Shown here piece by piece: positions 28,715 to 39,861 of a stretch of DNA of 64,000 bases (the stretch's first letter is position 1; every line of letters begins with the position of its first letter). Origin of the DNA: CAVUCH01 sp963763095 (GTDB lineage Bacteria; Acidobacteriota; Vicinamibacteria; Vicinamibacterales; JAENWD01); NCBI GenBank assembly GCA_963763095.1, contig CAVXNR010000016.1:62001-126000 (forward strand), written 5' to 3'. A program made the position numbers and the translations under genes. The notes beneath the pieces are model-generated. The model was not told the DNA's origin. It ran no database searches and was given only the letters and a program-made list of their open reading frames with translations.

Positions 28715-30586
28715 TCACCCCCGGGTACTGGCGGCGCGATGGGCCTTGATCGCCGTAAGCACGCGCTCACCGACGCTCTCCGCCTTTTTCTCTCCTACTC
28801 CAGGAACCTGGAGCAACGCGCCGTGCGTGCCGGGCTGCAGGCGTGCGAGATGCTGCAGGGTGCTGTCGTGGAAGATGACGTATGGCGGCACGCGGCGCTC
28901 GCGGGCCAGCTCGAGCCGCAGCGTGCGCAGCGCCTCGAACAGCGCACGTTCATCCTCGCTGAGTGCTGCCGTGGCCGCGGTCGGTGCGCCTCGTCGTCCC
29001 GCCTTCGCGCGGGCGGTCCGCAGAGCGCGAGGCTGACGGTACAGCACGGCGTCTCCAGTGCCCCGGAGCAGCGCTACGCCGTCGGGTGTGAGCTGCAGCG
29101 TCGGGTACTGCCCGCCTGAACGCGCGAGCAGGCCCGCCTGCGTGAGTTGATCGATGTACCCCCGGATCTCCGCTACCGAGCACTCGCGGAGCAGCCCGAA
29201 TGTGCTCAGCTCCTGGTGGCCGCGCGTCAACACCGCCTCTGTTGCATCGCCGTGCAGAACGGCCGCGACATGGGCCACCCCAAACCGCTGGCCCACGCGC
29301 GCGACGCACGACAGGATCTTGCGGGCGACCACCACGGGTTCTTCGATCTGTTCCAGCTCGCCGAGGCACCAGTCACAGGCGCCGCACGGCGTCCTCGACG
29401 GGTACGACTGGCCGAAGTACTCCACGAGCGCGCGGTGCCGGCAGTGGGTGGCCGCTGTGTACCGCTCCATCTCGCGGAGGTGATGCCGGTTGCCGTCGCT
29501 GAGCTCGTTTTTCAGTTCGAGCAGGCTCTTCCAACGCAGGAAGTCGGCCGGCGAGGCGATGAGGACGCACTCGGCAGGCAAACCGTCGCGGCCCGCCCGG
29601 CCGGATTCCTGCTGGTAGTGTTCCAGCGAACGCGGCGAGCCCGCGTGGATCACGAATCGGACGTCGGGTCGATCGATCCCCATGCCGAAAGCCACAGTCG
29701 CCACCACGACGTCGGCACGCTCATCGATGAACGCCTCCTGGTTCGCGCGTCGCGCGGGGTCGGTCATGCCCGCGTGGTAGGCGAGTGCCCGCACGCCGAG
29801 GCCCTGCAGCCAGGCGGCGGTCTCATCGACCTCCCGCCGGGACAGGCAATAGATGATTCCGGCTTCGCCAGCGTGCCGCCCGAGCACCTTCTGAATCTGT
29901 TGCCGCATCTCCATGCGCGGTACGACGCGATACGTGAGGTTCGCGCGGTCGTACGGGCCGACGAGGATGACGGGTTCGCGGAGGCCGAGCTGCGCGGCGA
30001 TGTCCTCGCGCACGCGCACGGTGGCCGTCGCGGTAAAGGCGTGGATGGAGGCGTCGGGAAAGTCGTGCTTGAGACGCCCGAGCAGCCGGTACTCGGGCCT
30101 GAAGTCGTGACCCCACTGGCTGATGCAATGCGCCTCGTCGATCGCAATGAACCGCACGCCGGCGCGCCCGACCCACTCCCGGAAGTTGTCGCTGCCGTCT
30201 CCGACCAGGCGCTCGGGCGAGACGTACAGCAGGCGGCACGCGCCGCTGCGTACCATCGCCATCGCGGCACGGCGCTCGTCAGGCGCCTGCGCGCTGTTCA
30301 GGCACGCTGCGGGCACGCCGCTGGCCACAAGACCGTCGACCTGGTCCTTCATCAGGGCAATGAGCGGTGAGACCACGAGCGCGAGGCGGGGCCCGCCCGT
30401 GCCCTCGTCGACCAAAGCCGGCGCCTGGAAGCACAGGGACTTGCCCCCGCCGGTCGGCAGCACCAGGACGCTGTCACGACCCTGGAGAATCGTGTCAATC
30501 GCCTCGCGTTGCCAGGGCCTGAACTCGCGGAAGCCCCAGTAGCGTTCGAGGATCTGAATAATGGCGTCAAGGGAGATGGTGGTCAT
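28715..30586 (-). CDS. recQ: ATP-dependent DNA helicase RecQ
   Basis: 623 residues from ATG 30586. Superfamily 2 helicase core: FRPWQREAI Q-motif region, Walker A TGGGKS (45-50), and Walker B IDEAHCISQWGHDFRPEY. Motif VI is QESGRAGRDG. A zinc site with four Cys (CRH, then CGACDWC) follows, then the winged-helix region and a C-terminal HRDC domain (from about residue 535, ending VPGVGEKKAESVGERVL). It unwinds forked and recombining DNA 3' to 5' in the cytoplasm. Length and domain order are complete. No operon partner is evident. Confidence 0.96.
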   Translation of the reverse strand: MTTISLDAIIQILERYWGFREFRPWQREAIDTILQGRDSVLVLPTGGGKSLCFQAPALVDEGTGGPRLALVVSPLIALMKDQVDGLVASGVPAACLNSAQAPDERRAAMAMVRSGACRLLYVSPERLVGDGSDNFREWVGRAGVRFIAIDEAHCISQWGHDFRPEYRLLGRLKHDFPDASIHAFTATATVRVREDIAAQLGLREPVILVGPYDRANLTYRVVPRMEMRQQIQKVLGRHAGEAGIIYCLSRREVDETAAWLQGLGVRALAYHAGMTDPARRANQEAFIDERADVVVATVAFGMGIDRPDVRFVIHAGSPRSLEHYQQESGRAGRDGLPAECVLIASPADFLRWKSLLELKNELSDGNRHHLREMERYTAATHCRHRALVEYFGQSYPSRTPCGACDWCLGELEQIEEPVVVARKILSCVARVGQRFGVAHVAAVLHGDATEAVLTRGHQELSTFGLLRECSVAEIRGYIDQLTQAGLLARSGGQYPTLQLTPDGVALLRGTGDAVLYRQPRALRTARAKAGRRGAPTAATAALSEDERALFEALRTLRLELARERRVPPYVIFHDSTLQHLARLQPGTHGALLQVPGVGEKKAESVGERVLTAIKAHRAASTRG

Positions 30587-30973
30587 GCGGCTACGAACGA
30601 CGGACCCAGGGGCGCGGGATCGGCACACTCATTTTGCGTTCGGGAACTGCCCAGCAAGAAAACGGCCTGACTGCGTGCCGCCGCGCCGCCGCGGATTTGC
30701 GGTCTGCGCCCGCACATCCAAAGGCGATCACAAAGGCACGAGCCGGCAAGGCTGAAGCCCTGCCCCACATTCGGACATGCGGCTACCGCGAGCACGTCGC
30801 GCAGATTCGGCGCAACACGTGGCTGGGGGCTGCTGCAGATTCTACCTGTTGCAGATACGTTGAGGCCGCGACTTCGTGCAATGTGGAGCCGGGACTTCAG
30901 TCCCGGCGTGATCCCGCATGTCCGAATGTGGGGCAGGGCTTCAGCCCTGCCGACCGCCGGTCACCGAGTCGAT
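30587..30973. other. 387-base gap built from two palindrome families in a long inverted repeat
   Basis: It holds no credible gene. Three hairpins are seen: 30745-30764 (GGCAAGGCT/AGCCCTGCC type), 30888-30907 (GCCGGGACTTCAGTCCCGGC, perfect) and 30932-30951 (GGCAGGGCTTCAGCCCTGCC, perfect). Confidence 0.7.
30745..30952. repeat. Long inverted repeat, arms of about 38 bases
   Basis: The left arm (30745 onward: hairpin, then CCCACATTCGGACATGCGG) is nearly the exact reverse complement of the right arm (CCGCATGTCCGAATGTGGG, then the hairpin to 30952). A GCCGGGACT palindrome is located between the arms at 30888-30907. The arrangement looks like a small mobile or REP-type doublet. Confidence 0.75.
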
Positions 30974-33813
30974 TTATCGTGCGAACGGCACGAGCCGGAT
31001 GTCGCCAAGCAGCCCCGAGGGCTCCGGCCGCACCTTGTCCATGTCCTGCGGCTCGAATCGTGTGCCGTAGCGCGCGTTCAGCAGCCGGTACGACGGCAGC
31101 GCCCGTCCGGCCATCGCGTTGATCGCGAGGTTGGCGACCTCGATGCGAATCTGGTTGCGCCCCTCACGCAACGCCTGCGACACGTCGAGCGCGTACGGTG
31201 GACACCACACCGAGCCGACGCGCGCGCCGTTGATCCAGACCACGGCCGCCTCGCGGACCGGCGCGCTCGAGCCACGCCCGCATACCGCGCTCGAGTTCCT
31301 CCGGCGGGATGGCGCGGGCCTCCCCGAAATCCAGCTGCACGCCGATGCCGCTCCTCACGAGCGACTCCGGGACGCGCACCTCGCGCTCGTACGTGGCGAC
31401 TCCGGAGAAGTACCGGCGCGTGTCATCCTCGGTCCACGAACGAAGCGACGCGGCCGCGCGGGGCTGCGGCTCGTCGGGAAACCTGAGCTGCCATCCGTCG
31501 GCCAGGGAAATGGCCGCAGGGGCGCGGATGCCGTGCGCACGCGACACGGCAGGCAGCGCTCGTTCGGTGAAGACGACAACCCTGGACGCGTACGGCTCCA
31601 GCGTGAACGGCAGTGTGACCTGGTCAGCATCACGCACCTCCGCGGCGAGCGCTGAAACCGCGCCGGTCATCGGGTCCCACGACTCCGCACCGCGGCGCCC
31701 CACGCGGAATGCGGCGCTGGTGCGGACGGTCACGTTCGACGTGTTCGCGACGAAGTACACGTCCGCGAACGGGAGCCGCCGGTGCACGAAGCCGACGTCG
31801 GGCGCCGCGGGTGTAAACCGTACGTCGGGGCGTAGAGAGCTGCGCAGCAGCCTGGCCAGGCCGTCTCGTTCGTCCGCAACGACGTGTCCCGGCGAATCCG
31901 GCCCGAACAGGCGAGCCGCGGCTTCCCGCAGATCCGCGCCCTCGCGGGCGGTTGCGCGGAGCCCAGGGGCGCGATCCGGAATGCGCCGCGTCGCGACGAT
32001 GATGCCCCCCGCGCGGGCGAACGCCTCGAGGGTCCGCATCGTTGCTGGCGGTATGCGCTCGACCCCGGGCAGGACCACGACCCGGTAGGTGAGCCTGCCG
32101 AGCAGGAGTTGGTTCCCCCTGATCCGCCCGATTCGCGCGAGCGCCTCATCGTCGAACAGATCGAATCCGTACCCGGCCGCGCCCAGGGCGCCAAGCAGGT
32201 CTGGGCCGATGCGGTCGCGCAGCGCGTCGAAGAGGTTCACGTGACCGGGCGTGAAATGGGCCCACGCGTCGCTCGTCGGCAGATATACGGCCACGTCCGC
32301 GACCGGATCGCCCTGCCGGAGCACGAAGCTGACGCGTCGGAGATATCGCGTGAGATCGGGCATGACAGTCCACCATGGATTCCTGTCGTTGAAGACGCCG
32401 GCGGCGTAGAAGCGCCAGCCTGGTTCCTCGACGCCGGGCGGTGTGTATGGCCAGCCGTGCCCCACGAGCTGAGTGATGCCCTGCAGAAAATGCTGGTCGG
32501 CTTCGACTTTCATGTCGAGCGGTCCCGCTCGGAATACCGGCGAGTGCAGCCAGGTCCAGGTTTCCGACGAAGCCACGTCGCGGCCGAACAGGTGTGCTGC
32601 GGAGGATGCCCATCGAGATGCAGTAAGGCGTGTCCACTGCGCGCCCTCGCCATCGGAGAGGTCCACGAGTGCGTTGCTCGAGAGCGACGCTGGAGGGATG
32701 CCGTACGCCTGGGCGCGCAGGAGTGTCCCCGCTCTGGCGGCCCAGTCGTGCAGCGGTCCGAGAAACCGCTCGTTCACCAGCTCGGTGAGCGTGCGGCCCC
32801 AGTCGTGGCGAACCTCCTCAGACTCACGTGTGCCACCTTCGACGAGGGCCGGCAGGTGGGGTGCGAGGTCGTAGCCGCGCCGGCGGTTGAACTCGTCGAG
32901 CAGGTCACCCGTCCAGTCGCCCTCGGTACGCCTCGAGGCTGTCGCAGAACACCGCGAAGGGAGGGTGTCCGCGGAAGGCGCTCATCAGGCGATCGCCGAC
33001 CACGTTCAAGTACCCGTCGAGCGCCCTGCGGTCGTAGTGATCGAGGACGAATCCCTCGCCGCCAATGGCGGCGCGCTTCACCTGCATGCCGGTGCGGCTC
33101 GCGATGAAGAACTGCACGCCGAGCGGCCTCGCCACGTCCTCCGGGATCGGCACGCGGCCATTTGCCGGCAGCATCAGATGGCGTCGGCGCGGTTGGGAGG
33201 ATCCACCCGCCACCTCCTCGACGAACACGGCCAACAGGCGTTCGCCGGCCGCGATGTCCGGAACGGCCACCGCGCGTTCACCCGGCGGGACCTCGCGACG
33301 GTCAACACGCAACCGGGCGGAGGCGGCTGCGATGGGCACACCAGGTCCGCCAAAGGGCCAGCCGCTGCCGAGCGTGAGGTCGACGCGCAGGCCCAGTTCG
33401 CGTGCCTTGTCGGACACGAAGCGCAGCGCATCGAGGAACTCGTCGGAGAGGAACGGCAGCGCGCGGATTCCGGTCGCCTCGTCATCGAGGGCCAGCGGGT
33501 AGACAGGCTGGATCTCGAACCCGCCGATCCCGCCGGCCTTCATCGCGCGCATCTCGCGTTCGAGTTGTGCGTGGGTGACCGAGGGACCGAACCACCACCA
33601 GCGCATCATCGGCGCGGCATCGTCGGGCGGCGTCTCGAACGAGTGCTGGAGCGCCGCGATTGTTCCCAGGTGCTGCGACGGCCCGCCGTTCGACGTCCCC
33701 GGCTGCGCGCGCGCAGCCGTTGGCGAACCGGAAGAGAGGATCGTCGCCGCGAGCGTGAGGGCTGCGGCGCAGGTCACTCGGATGGCGCACCTGCGGTTAC
33801 ACGACCTCAGCAT
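30974..33813 (-). CDS. GH106-like alpha-L-rhamnosidase family protein, two frameshifts
   Basis: Start chosen at ATG 33813, which gives a signal peptide (TCAAALTLAATILSSGSPTAARA). The N-terminal part has MMRWWWFGPSVTHAQLEREM and GIGGFEIQPVYPL, typical of GH106 and related large glycosidases. The frame breaks near 32925: FCDSLEAY is followed in the next frame by EGDWTGDLLDEFNRRRGYDL. It breaks again near 31253, where the last frame continues EAAVVWINGARVGSVW and ends with a galactose-binding-like jelly roll (PYALDVSQALREGRNQIRIEVAN). Each break is cured by removing one base, giving about 945 residues; the length is 3n+2. The expected role is release of rhamnose from plant or algal polysaccharide in the periplasm. 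Divergent from the Oar-like receptor. Confidence 0.82.
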
Positions 33814-34081
33814 GGCGGCACGCGCGGCGTCACCTGCCGGACGTAATCGCCGCCACACGGCGCGGGTAGACGGCTGCTCACGGCCGCACCCGGTATAGAA
33901 ACTCCTTGTTCGGGAGAGTCGCATATGATATACGATGCCGCGCTGCAGTTTAAACGTTTGTCCGTGCGGGCGCTTGGCGATCCGCCTGACCCGCAGGCTT
34001 CCATCCGCGTGTCCGCGCGCCACTTTCCGAGCGCCCATGTCCATTCGCCCACAGGTCGTCACTCAATCGCCGGAGGCATTG

Positions 34082-37000
34082 ATGAGCGAGCGTGCTGGTA
34101 CGTCGTTCGGCCGGGTGGCCGCGATCTTCTTCGTCTGCATCGGACTCGTGTCGTGCCTGCCGGCCGCCGCCGCGGCACAGGCAGTCACAGGCACCATCGT
34201 AGGAACCGTCGTCGATTCGACCGGGGCAGTCGTTGCCGGCGCGAAGGTGACGATCACCAACACCGGAACCGGGCTGACCCGGACCGTCACGAGCGACGGT
34301 GCGGGCGAATACACGGCGCCTTCGCTGCCGACGGGGACGTATCTCGTGACCGGCGAGATGGCCGGGTTCAAGACGGCGGCGCTCTCCGGGATTGAGCTCG
34401 GCGTGAGCCAGCGCGTCAAGATAGACGTCACGCTCGAAGTCGGGAACATGACCGAGTCGGTGACCATCGCGGCAGCGTCGCCGCTGCTTCAGACATCGTC
34501 GTCCGAACTTGGCACGACTGTCGAGGAGGAACAGATCCAGACGATGCCCCTGAACGGCAGGAACTTCGTCAGCCTGACCCGGACCGTGCCCGGAGTGCTG
34601 CGGGGCATTCCCGGATCGAACATCGACGGCGCCGGCAGCCTGGCGTGGCGGGCCTCCGCATCGTTCTCCGCCAACGGACAGCGGTCGCGTGACAACAACT
34701 ACATGCTCGACGGGGTGGACAACAACGAGACGTGGCTGCAGACCGTGGTGATTTTCCCGAGCGTCGACGCCCTCGACGAGTTCAAGCTGCAGACGAGCAC
34801 GTACTCCGCGGAGTTCGGCCGCTCGCTCGGCGGCGTCGTCAACCTGCAGATCAAGTCGGGCACGAACAGCTTCAGGGGAGGCGCCTTCGAGTTCCACCGG
34901 AACGATGCATTAGACGCGAACAACTTCTTCAACAATCGCGGGGGGCGCAAGAAGCCCGATTTCAAGCAGAACCAGTTTGGGGCCACGTTCGGCGGTCCGG
35001 TGTTCAAGGACCGGACATTCTTCTTCGCTGATTACCAGGGTCATCGCGAAGAACAGGGACAGACCTTCCTGTCGAACGTCCCGTCCATGCTGATGCGGCA
35101 GGGGAACTTCACGGAGTTGAGCCGTGTCATCTACGACCCCACGACCGGACAACCGTTCGCGGGGAACATCATCCCCGAGGCGCGGTGGGACCCGGCGTCG
35201 AGAAATATTCTTCGAGCAGCTCTATCCGGAGCCGAACACGGCGGGCTCAATCGGCGTCGCCGGCCAGCCTGTGAACAACTACTTGATCAACCCGGTCAAG
35301 GAGCGGCAGGACAACCAGTTCGACCTGAAGGTTGACCATAACCTCACCGACAACAATCGCTTCTTCACACGCTACAGCTATCAGAAGACGCATCGGCTGC
35401 AGCCCGCCACGCTGCCTCACGGCGATGCAGGCGCCACCTTCGGGGCCGGCGACGGCAACATCAAGGCGCAGGGCCTCGCGTTCAACGACACGCACACGTT
35501 CAGCAGCAACTGGCTGAACGAGTTCCGGTTCGGCTGGACCCAGATCAAGTTCTTCATGACGTCCATCGATGCCGGGCAGAACCTCGCGTCGCAGATGGGC
35601 ATTCCGGGCATCAACGTCAACCCGTCCACGTCCGCGATGACGCAGCTCAACTTCCAGAACATCCGGAACCTGGGCGCCAACAGCAACCAGCCGCTCATCA
35701 CGAACCAGAACGACTTCCAGATCTTCGACAACGTGACCTGGATCAAGGGCCGCCACACGTGGAAGACGGGCGGCAGCCTCACGCTGCGCTCCCGTGAAAT
35801 CCTCAATGCCGACAACATCGTCGGGCAGTTCCAGTTTCATCAGAACCAGACGTCGAACTGCGCCGGTCAGCCGGCAACCTGCGTGCTCAACGCCAATACG
35901 GGGTTCGACGTCGCCAGCTTCCTGCTCGGCTACTCCTCTCAGAAAATCCGGAACCTCTCCGGCCTGACTACGTCGGGCGCGGTCGAGACCTACACCGAGA
36001 CGCGACCGGAGTTCTCCGTGTACTTGCAGGACGACTGGCGTGCCACCAACAAGCTGACGTTGAATCTGGGCCTTCGGTGGGATGTGTACCCGCCGTGGCT
36101 TGAGGTCGACGACCGGCAATCGAACTTCGACGAGACGAACGGCACGTTCGTGCTCGCCTCCGACGACGCCACGATCGGCGGCGTCCGGGTCGGCCGGCGT
36201 CTGCAGACCTACTCAAAGGGCGACGTCGGCCCGCGGATAGGGTTTGCCTACGACCTTGGCGGAGACGCCAAGACGATCGTTCGCGGCGGCTTCGGGGTGT
36301 TCTGGAACTTCACGCCCGGGGGCACGTCATCGTCGAAGGCGCAGAACCCGCCGTTTCTCCAGGCGCTTGCGCTCACGCCGACGCCCGTTTCGTCAACTGG
36401 TGTGACGCTGCTCGTCAAGGACGGCCTGCCGCCGCCGACCGGGGTGGATCCGAATCGTCCGCCCGCCGGGAACACGCGGTCGATCTTCGACGTGAACTTC
36501 CGCGACGGGTACGCGCAGAACTACAACCTGAACGTCCAGCGGGCGCTTGGGTCGAATTACCTGGTCGAGGTGGCGTATGCCGGCTCGCGGAGCCGTCACA
36601 TGGTGCTCAAGGTCGACATCAACCAGGCACCGCCCGTGGTGGGGGTGAGCGACGCGAACGTCAACAGGCCCTTCATCACGCTCGCGCCCGCCCTGCGGTC
36701 TCTCAGCCAGTCACAGTCGGTCGGCACCATCGACTACAACGCGCTGCTCGTCAAATTCCAGCGGCGGTTCGCGAACAACTTCTCGTTCCTGAACAGCTAT
36801 ACGCTGGGCAAGTCGATCGACCTGGCATCGGACAACGAAGCGGGGATCAGCAACGCGTACGATCTGGCCTACAACAAGGGGCCGTCCGACTATGACGTCC
36901 GGCACACCTTCAGCTCGAGCTGGATCTACGAGCTGCCATGGGCGCGCGACGCGTTCTACGGCGGGTGGCAGGTCAACGGCATTCTCTACCTCCGCTCGGG

Positions 37001-37424
37001 CCTGCCGTTCACGCCAACGCAGAACCAGAACGTGCGGTCCACGGGCACCACCAATCGCCCGGATCGGCTGTGCAGCGGGAAGCTGGACAATCCCACGATC
37101 GACCGCTGGTTCGATCTCTCGTGCTTTGCCGCGCCGGCGGACACGACCGGCACGTTCGGCACCTCGGGGCGCAACATTCTCCGAGGGCCGGGGCAGTTCA
37201 ACATCGACGCCTCTCTCATCAAGAACACGCGGATCGGTCGCCTGGACACCGAGATTCGCATCGAGGCGTTCAACGTGCTCAATCACCCGCAGTTCGCGCA
37301 GCCCAGCAACAACATCGACGCCGGGACGGCAGGCCAGATTACGGCGATGTTGTCGAGCGCGTCCTGCGCGTTGTGCGGCACGACGGAGCGGCAGGTCCAG
37401 GTTGGCGTCAAGGTGCGATTCTAA
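34082..37424 (+). CDS. Oar/SusC-like TonB-dependent receptor, frameshifted
   Basis: Start at ATG 34082, just before a signal peptide (VAAIFFVCIGLVSCLPAAAAAQA). A carboxypeptidase-regulatory domain follows (VTGTIVGTVVDSTGAVVAGA), then the plug with IQTMPLNGRNFVSLTRTVPG and NNYMLDGVDNNE. Barrel text such as KSGTNSFRGGAFEFHRNDALDANNFF is classic for the large Acidobacteriota Oar-like receptors. The frame is lost near base 35210: ASRNI in the first frame joins FEQLYPEPNTAGS in the second. Removing one base gives about 1113 residues; the length is 3n+1. The end is RQVQVGVKVRF, a proper terminal strand. It likely imports oligosaccharides released by the adjacent rhamnosidase-like enzyme. Confidence 0.9.
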
Positions 37425-37448
37425 GCCTGCGATTCACTTGTGTAGTCA

Positions 37449-37564
37449 TGTGGGGCAGGCCTTCAGGCCTGCAAGAGCGCACGATCTGCAGGGCTGAAGC
37501 CCTGCCCCACATCAGCCGGGCGGGTGAACCTGTCGTGTGGCGCCGGGGCCGAAGCGCCCCGGCG
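37449..37564. repeat. Three hairpins in a composite inverted repeat
   Basis: GCAGGCCTTCAGGCCTGC (37455-37472) and GCAGGGCTGAAGCCCTGC (37488-37505) are both perfect. They are framed by ATGTGGGGCAGG on the left and CCTGCCCCACAT on the right. A third hairpin, with CGCCGGGGC arms (37541-37564), follows. It lies between the receptor and the GH88 gene and could attenuate transcription between them. Confidence 0.8.
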
Positions 37565-37584
37565 TTCCTCTGTACACTGCCCCG

Positions 37585-38997
37585 ATGATCACGATCGACC
37601 GCCACCGCACCCCCGCCGATCTCCTCCCGCACATCGACCGGCTGTTCGACCTCTCGGCCGGCAAGATCCAGGCGCTCGATCGGCGGTGGGACCAGTCGTC
37701 CGGCGCGCCCGTCTTCACGGTCGAGGGCAAGTACCAGGCACGGGGATGGACCGACTGGACGCAGGGCTTTCAGTTCGGATCCTCGCTGCTGCAGTTCGAT
37801 GCGACCGGCGAGGCGGCCTTCCTGGAGGTCGGCCGCACGCGCACGCTCGCGCACATGACGCCCCACCTGACGCACATGGGCGTCCACGATCACGGATTCA
37901 ATACCGTGAGCACCTACGGGGCGCTGTGGCGGCTCGCGCGTGAGGGGCGGCTGGAGGCGGGCGAGTGGGAGTTGCGCCTGTACGAACTCGCGCTGAAGGT
38001 AAGCGCCGCCGTGCAGGCCCGGCGCTGGACCCGGTTGCCGGGCGGCGGATTCATCCACTCGTTCAACGGCGCCCATTCGCTCTTCGTGGACACGATGCGG
38101 TCGCTGCGGATCCTCGCATTGGGCGACGCGCTCGGCCACGTGCTGCTGGACGAGCAGGATGCGCGCGTGAGCCTGCTGGAGCGGCTGGTGCAGCACGCCC
38201 AGGCCACGGCGGCTGCCAACGTCTACTACGGACGCGGCCGTGACGCGTTCGACGTGCGCGGTCGCGTCGCGCACGAAGCGATCTTCAACGTCGCCAACGG
38301 CACGTTCCGCAGCCCCAACAGCCAGCAAGGGTACTCGCCGTTCACGACATGGACGCGCGGCCTCGCCTGGGCGATTCTGGGCTTCGCCGAGCTGCTCGAG
38401 TTTCTCGCCACCGTCGACGAAGGCGCGCTGGAGGACGCGGGCGGGCACCCGGCCGTCGACGCCTGGATGCTGGATGCCGGGCGTGCCGCCGCCGACTACT
38501 ACATCACCCACGCTGCCGCCGCCGACGGCATTCCGTACTGGGACACCGGCGCGCCCGGACTTGCGGCGCTCTGTGACTGGGGCGCCCGTGCGGCGGACCC
38601 GTTCAACGACCATGAGCCCGTGGACAGTTCAGCCGCCGCCATCGCCTCGCAGGGCCTGCTGCGGCTTGCGCGCGTCCTCACCGCGCGTGGCGAGGACGGC
38701 GCCGCCTACGAACAGGCAGGCCTCCGCACACTGGACACGCTGCTCAACCCGGCGCACGCGTACCTGGCCACCGACCCGGCGCACGAAGGACTGCTGCTGC
38801 ACTCCGTCTACCACTGGCCCAACGGCTGGGACCACGTGCCAGCCGGCGCGCGGACCCCGCGCGGAGAGTCGAGCCAATGGGGCGATTACCACGCACGCGA
38901 GGCGGCGCTGTACGTGCGGCGGCTCGCACGGGACGAGCCGTATCTTGCATTTTTCGGGGACCGGGCCGCCCGGGGCGCCTCGGCCCGGGCCGGGTAG
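37585..38997 (+). CDS. Glycoside hydrolase family 88-like unsaturated uronyl hydrolase
   Basis: 470 residues from ATG 37585. The (alpha/alpha)6-barrel pattern and pieces MTPHLTHMGVHDHGFNTVSTYG, GGGFIHSFNGAHSLFVDTMRSL and GYSPFTTWTRGLAWAILGFAE fit the GH88 unsaturated glucuronyl hydrolase family. The Asp residues in the VHDHGF and FVDTM segments are candidate catalytic acids. No signal peptide, so it acts in the cytoplasm on unsaturated disaccharides left by polysaccharide lyases. No lyase gene is in this window. The SDR and Gfo/Idh-type genes follow in the same direction within 40 bases each, so an operon is likely. Confidence 0.83.
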   Translation: MITIDRHRTPADLLPHIDRLFDLSAGKIQALDRRWDQSSGAPVFTVEGKYQARGWTDWTQGFQFGSSLLQFDATGEAAFLEVGRTRTLAHMTPHLTHMGVHDHGFNTVSTYGALWRLAREGRLEAGEWELRLYELALKVSAAVQARRWTRLPGGGFIHSFNGAHSLFVDTMRSLRILALGDALGHVLLDEQDARVSLLERLVQHAQATAAANVYYGRGRDAFDVRGRVAHEAIFNVANGTFRSPNSQQGYSPFTTWTRGLAWAILGFAELLEFLATVDEGALEDAGGHPAVDAWMLDAGRAAADYYITHAAAADGIPYWDTGAPGLAALCDWGARAADPFNDHEPVDSSAAAIASQGLLRLARVLTARGEDGAAYEQAGLRTLDTLLNPAHAYLATDPAHEGLLLHSVYHWPNGWDHVPAGARTPRGESSQWGDYHAREAALYVRRLARDEPYLAFFGDRAARGASARAG

Positions 38998-39006
38998 AAT
39001 CGCGAC

Positions 39007-39822
39007 GTGTCTCCAGCCTTACCTCCCGCCGAGAGCGCCATGTTGGCGCGTGGCCGCGTGGCTGTCGTGACCGGCGGCACTCGGGGCATCGGCCTCGGCG
39101 TGTGCCGTTCGCTGGCGCGTGAGGGATGGGGGCTGGCGCTTTGCGGTGTGCGCCCCGCCCAGGCCGTCCAGGACGTGCTGTCGGAACTGCGTCGCTGGGG
39201 TGGCGCCGTGGAATACTTCCAGGCGGACGTGGCGAGCGCCGAGGATCGGATCCGCCTGGTCGACCAGGCGGTCGCGCGCCTGGGCACCGTGGATGCGCTC
39301 GTGAACAATGCCGGGCGGGCACCACGCATCCGCGCTGACCTGCTCGAGGCCTCCGAGGAGAGCTTCGAAGAACTGATCCGCACGAACCTGCAGGGTCCGT
39401 ACTTCCTCACCCAGGCGATCGCGCGTCTGCTGATACAGCGTCGCGGGGCGGAGGCGGCGGTCACACGCAGCGCCATCGTGTTCATCACGTCCGTGTCCGC
39501 CGACTTGGCGTCACCCAATCGTGGTGAGTACCGTGTCAGCAAGGCGGGGCTGGCAATGGCCGTGAAGCTCTTTGCCGCACGACTGGCGCCGCACGGCGTG
39601 CCGGTCTACGAGGTCCGGCCCGGGATCATCGCCACTGATATGACCGCGGGCGTGAAGGAGACGTACGACGCACGCATCGCAGGTGGCCTCGTGCCCGAAG
39701 GCCGCTGGGGTACTCCGGAAGATGTCGGGCGGGTGGTGGCCGCGCTGCTGCGCGGCGACGTCCCGTATGCGACCGGCACGGTCGTCCACGTCGATGGCGG
39801 CCTGACGATTCCTCGGTTGTAG
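39007..39822 (+). CDS. Short-chain dehydrogenase/reductase
   Basis: 271 residues from GTG 39007; ATG 39040 gives a more usual SDR length and is an alternative. The NAD(P)-binding TGGTRGIG motif and NNAG are present, as is the catalytic SVS...YRVSK set (Ser, Tyr, Lys). The substrate-lid region reads RPGIIATDMTAG and the end is GTVVHVDGGLTIPRL. It reduces or oxidises a carbonyl/hydroxyl group. Placed directly after GH88, a role like that of the 2-keto-3-deoxy sugar dehydrogenase KduD is possible but not shown by sequence. Confidence 0.88.
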   Translation: MSPALPPAESAMLARGRVAVVTGGTRGIGLGVCRSLAREGWGLALCGVRPAQAVQDVLSELRRWGGAVEYFQADVASAEDRIRLVDQAVARLGTVDALVNNAGRAPRIRADLLEASEESFEELIRTNLQGPYFLTQAIARLLIQRRGAEAAVTRSAIVFITSVSADLASPNRGEYRVSKAGLAMAVKLFAARLAPHGVPVYEVRPGIIATDMTAGVKETYDARIAGGLVPEGRWGTPEDVGRVVAALLRGDVPYATGTVVHVDGGLTIPRL

Positions 39823-39861
39823 GCGCGGTTCGCGAACCGCCCCTGCAAAAGGATTCTCTCG

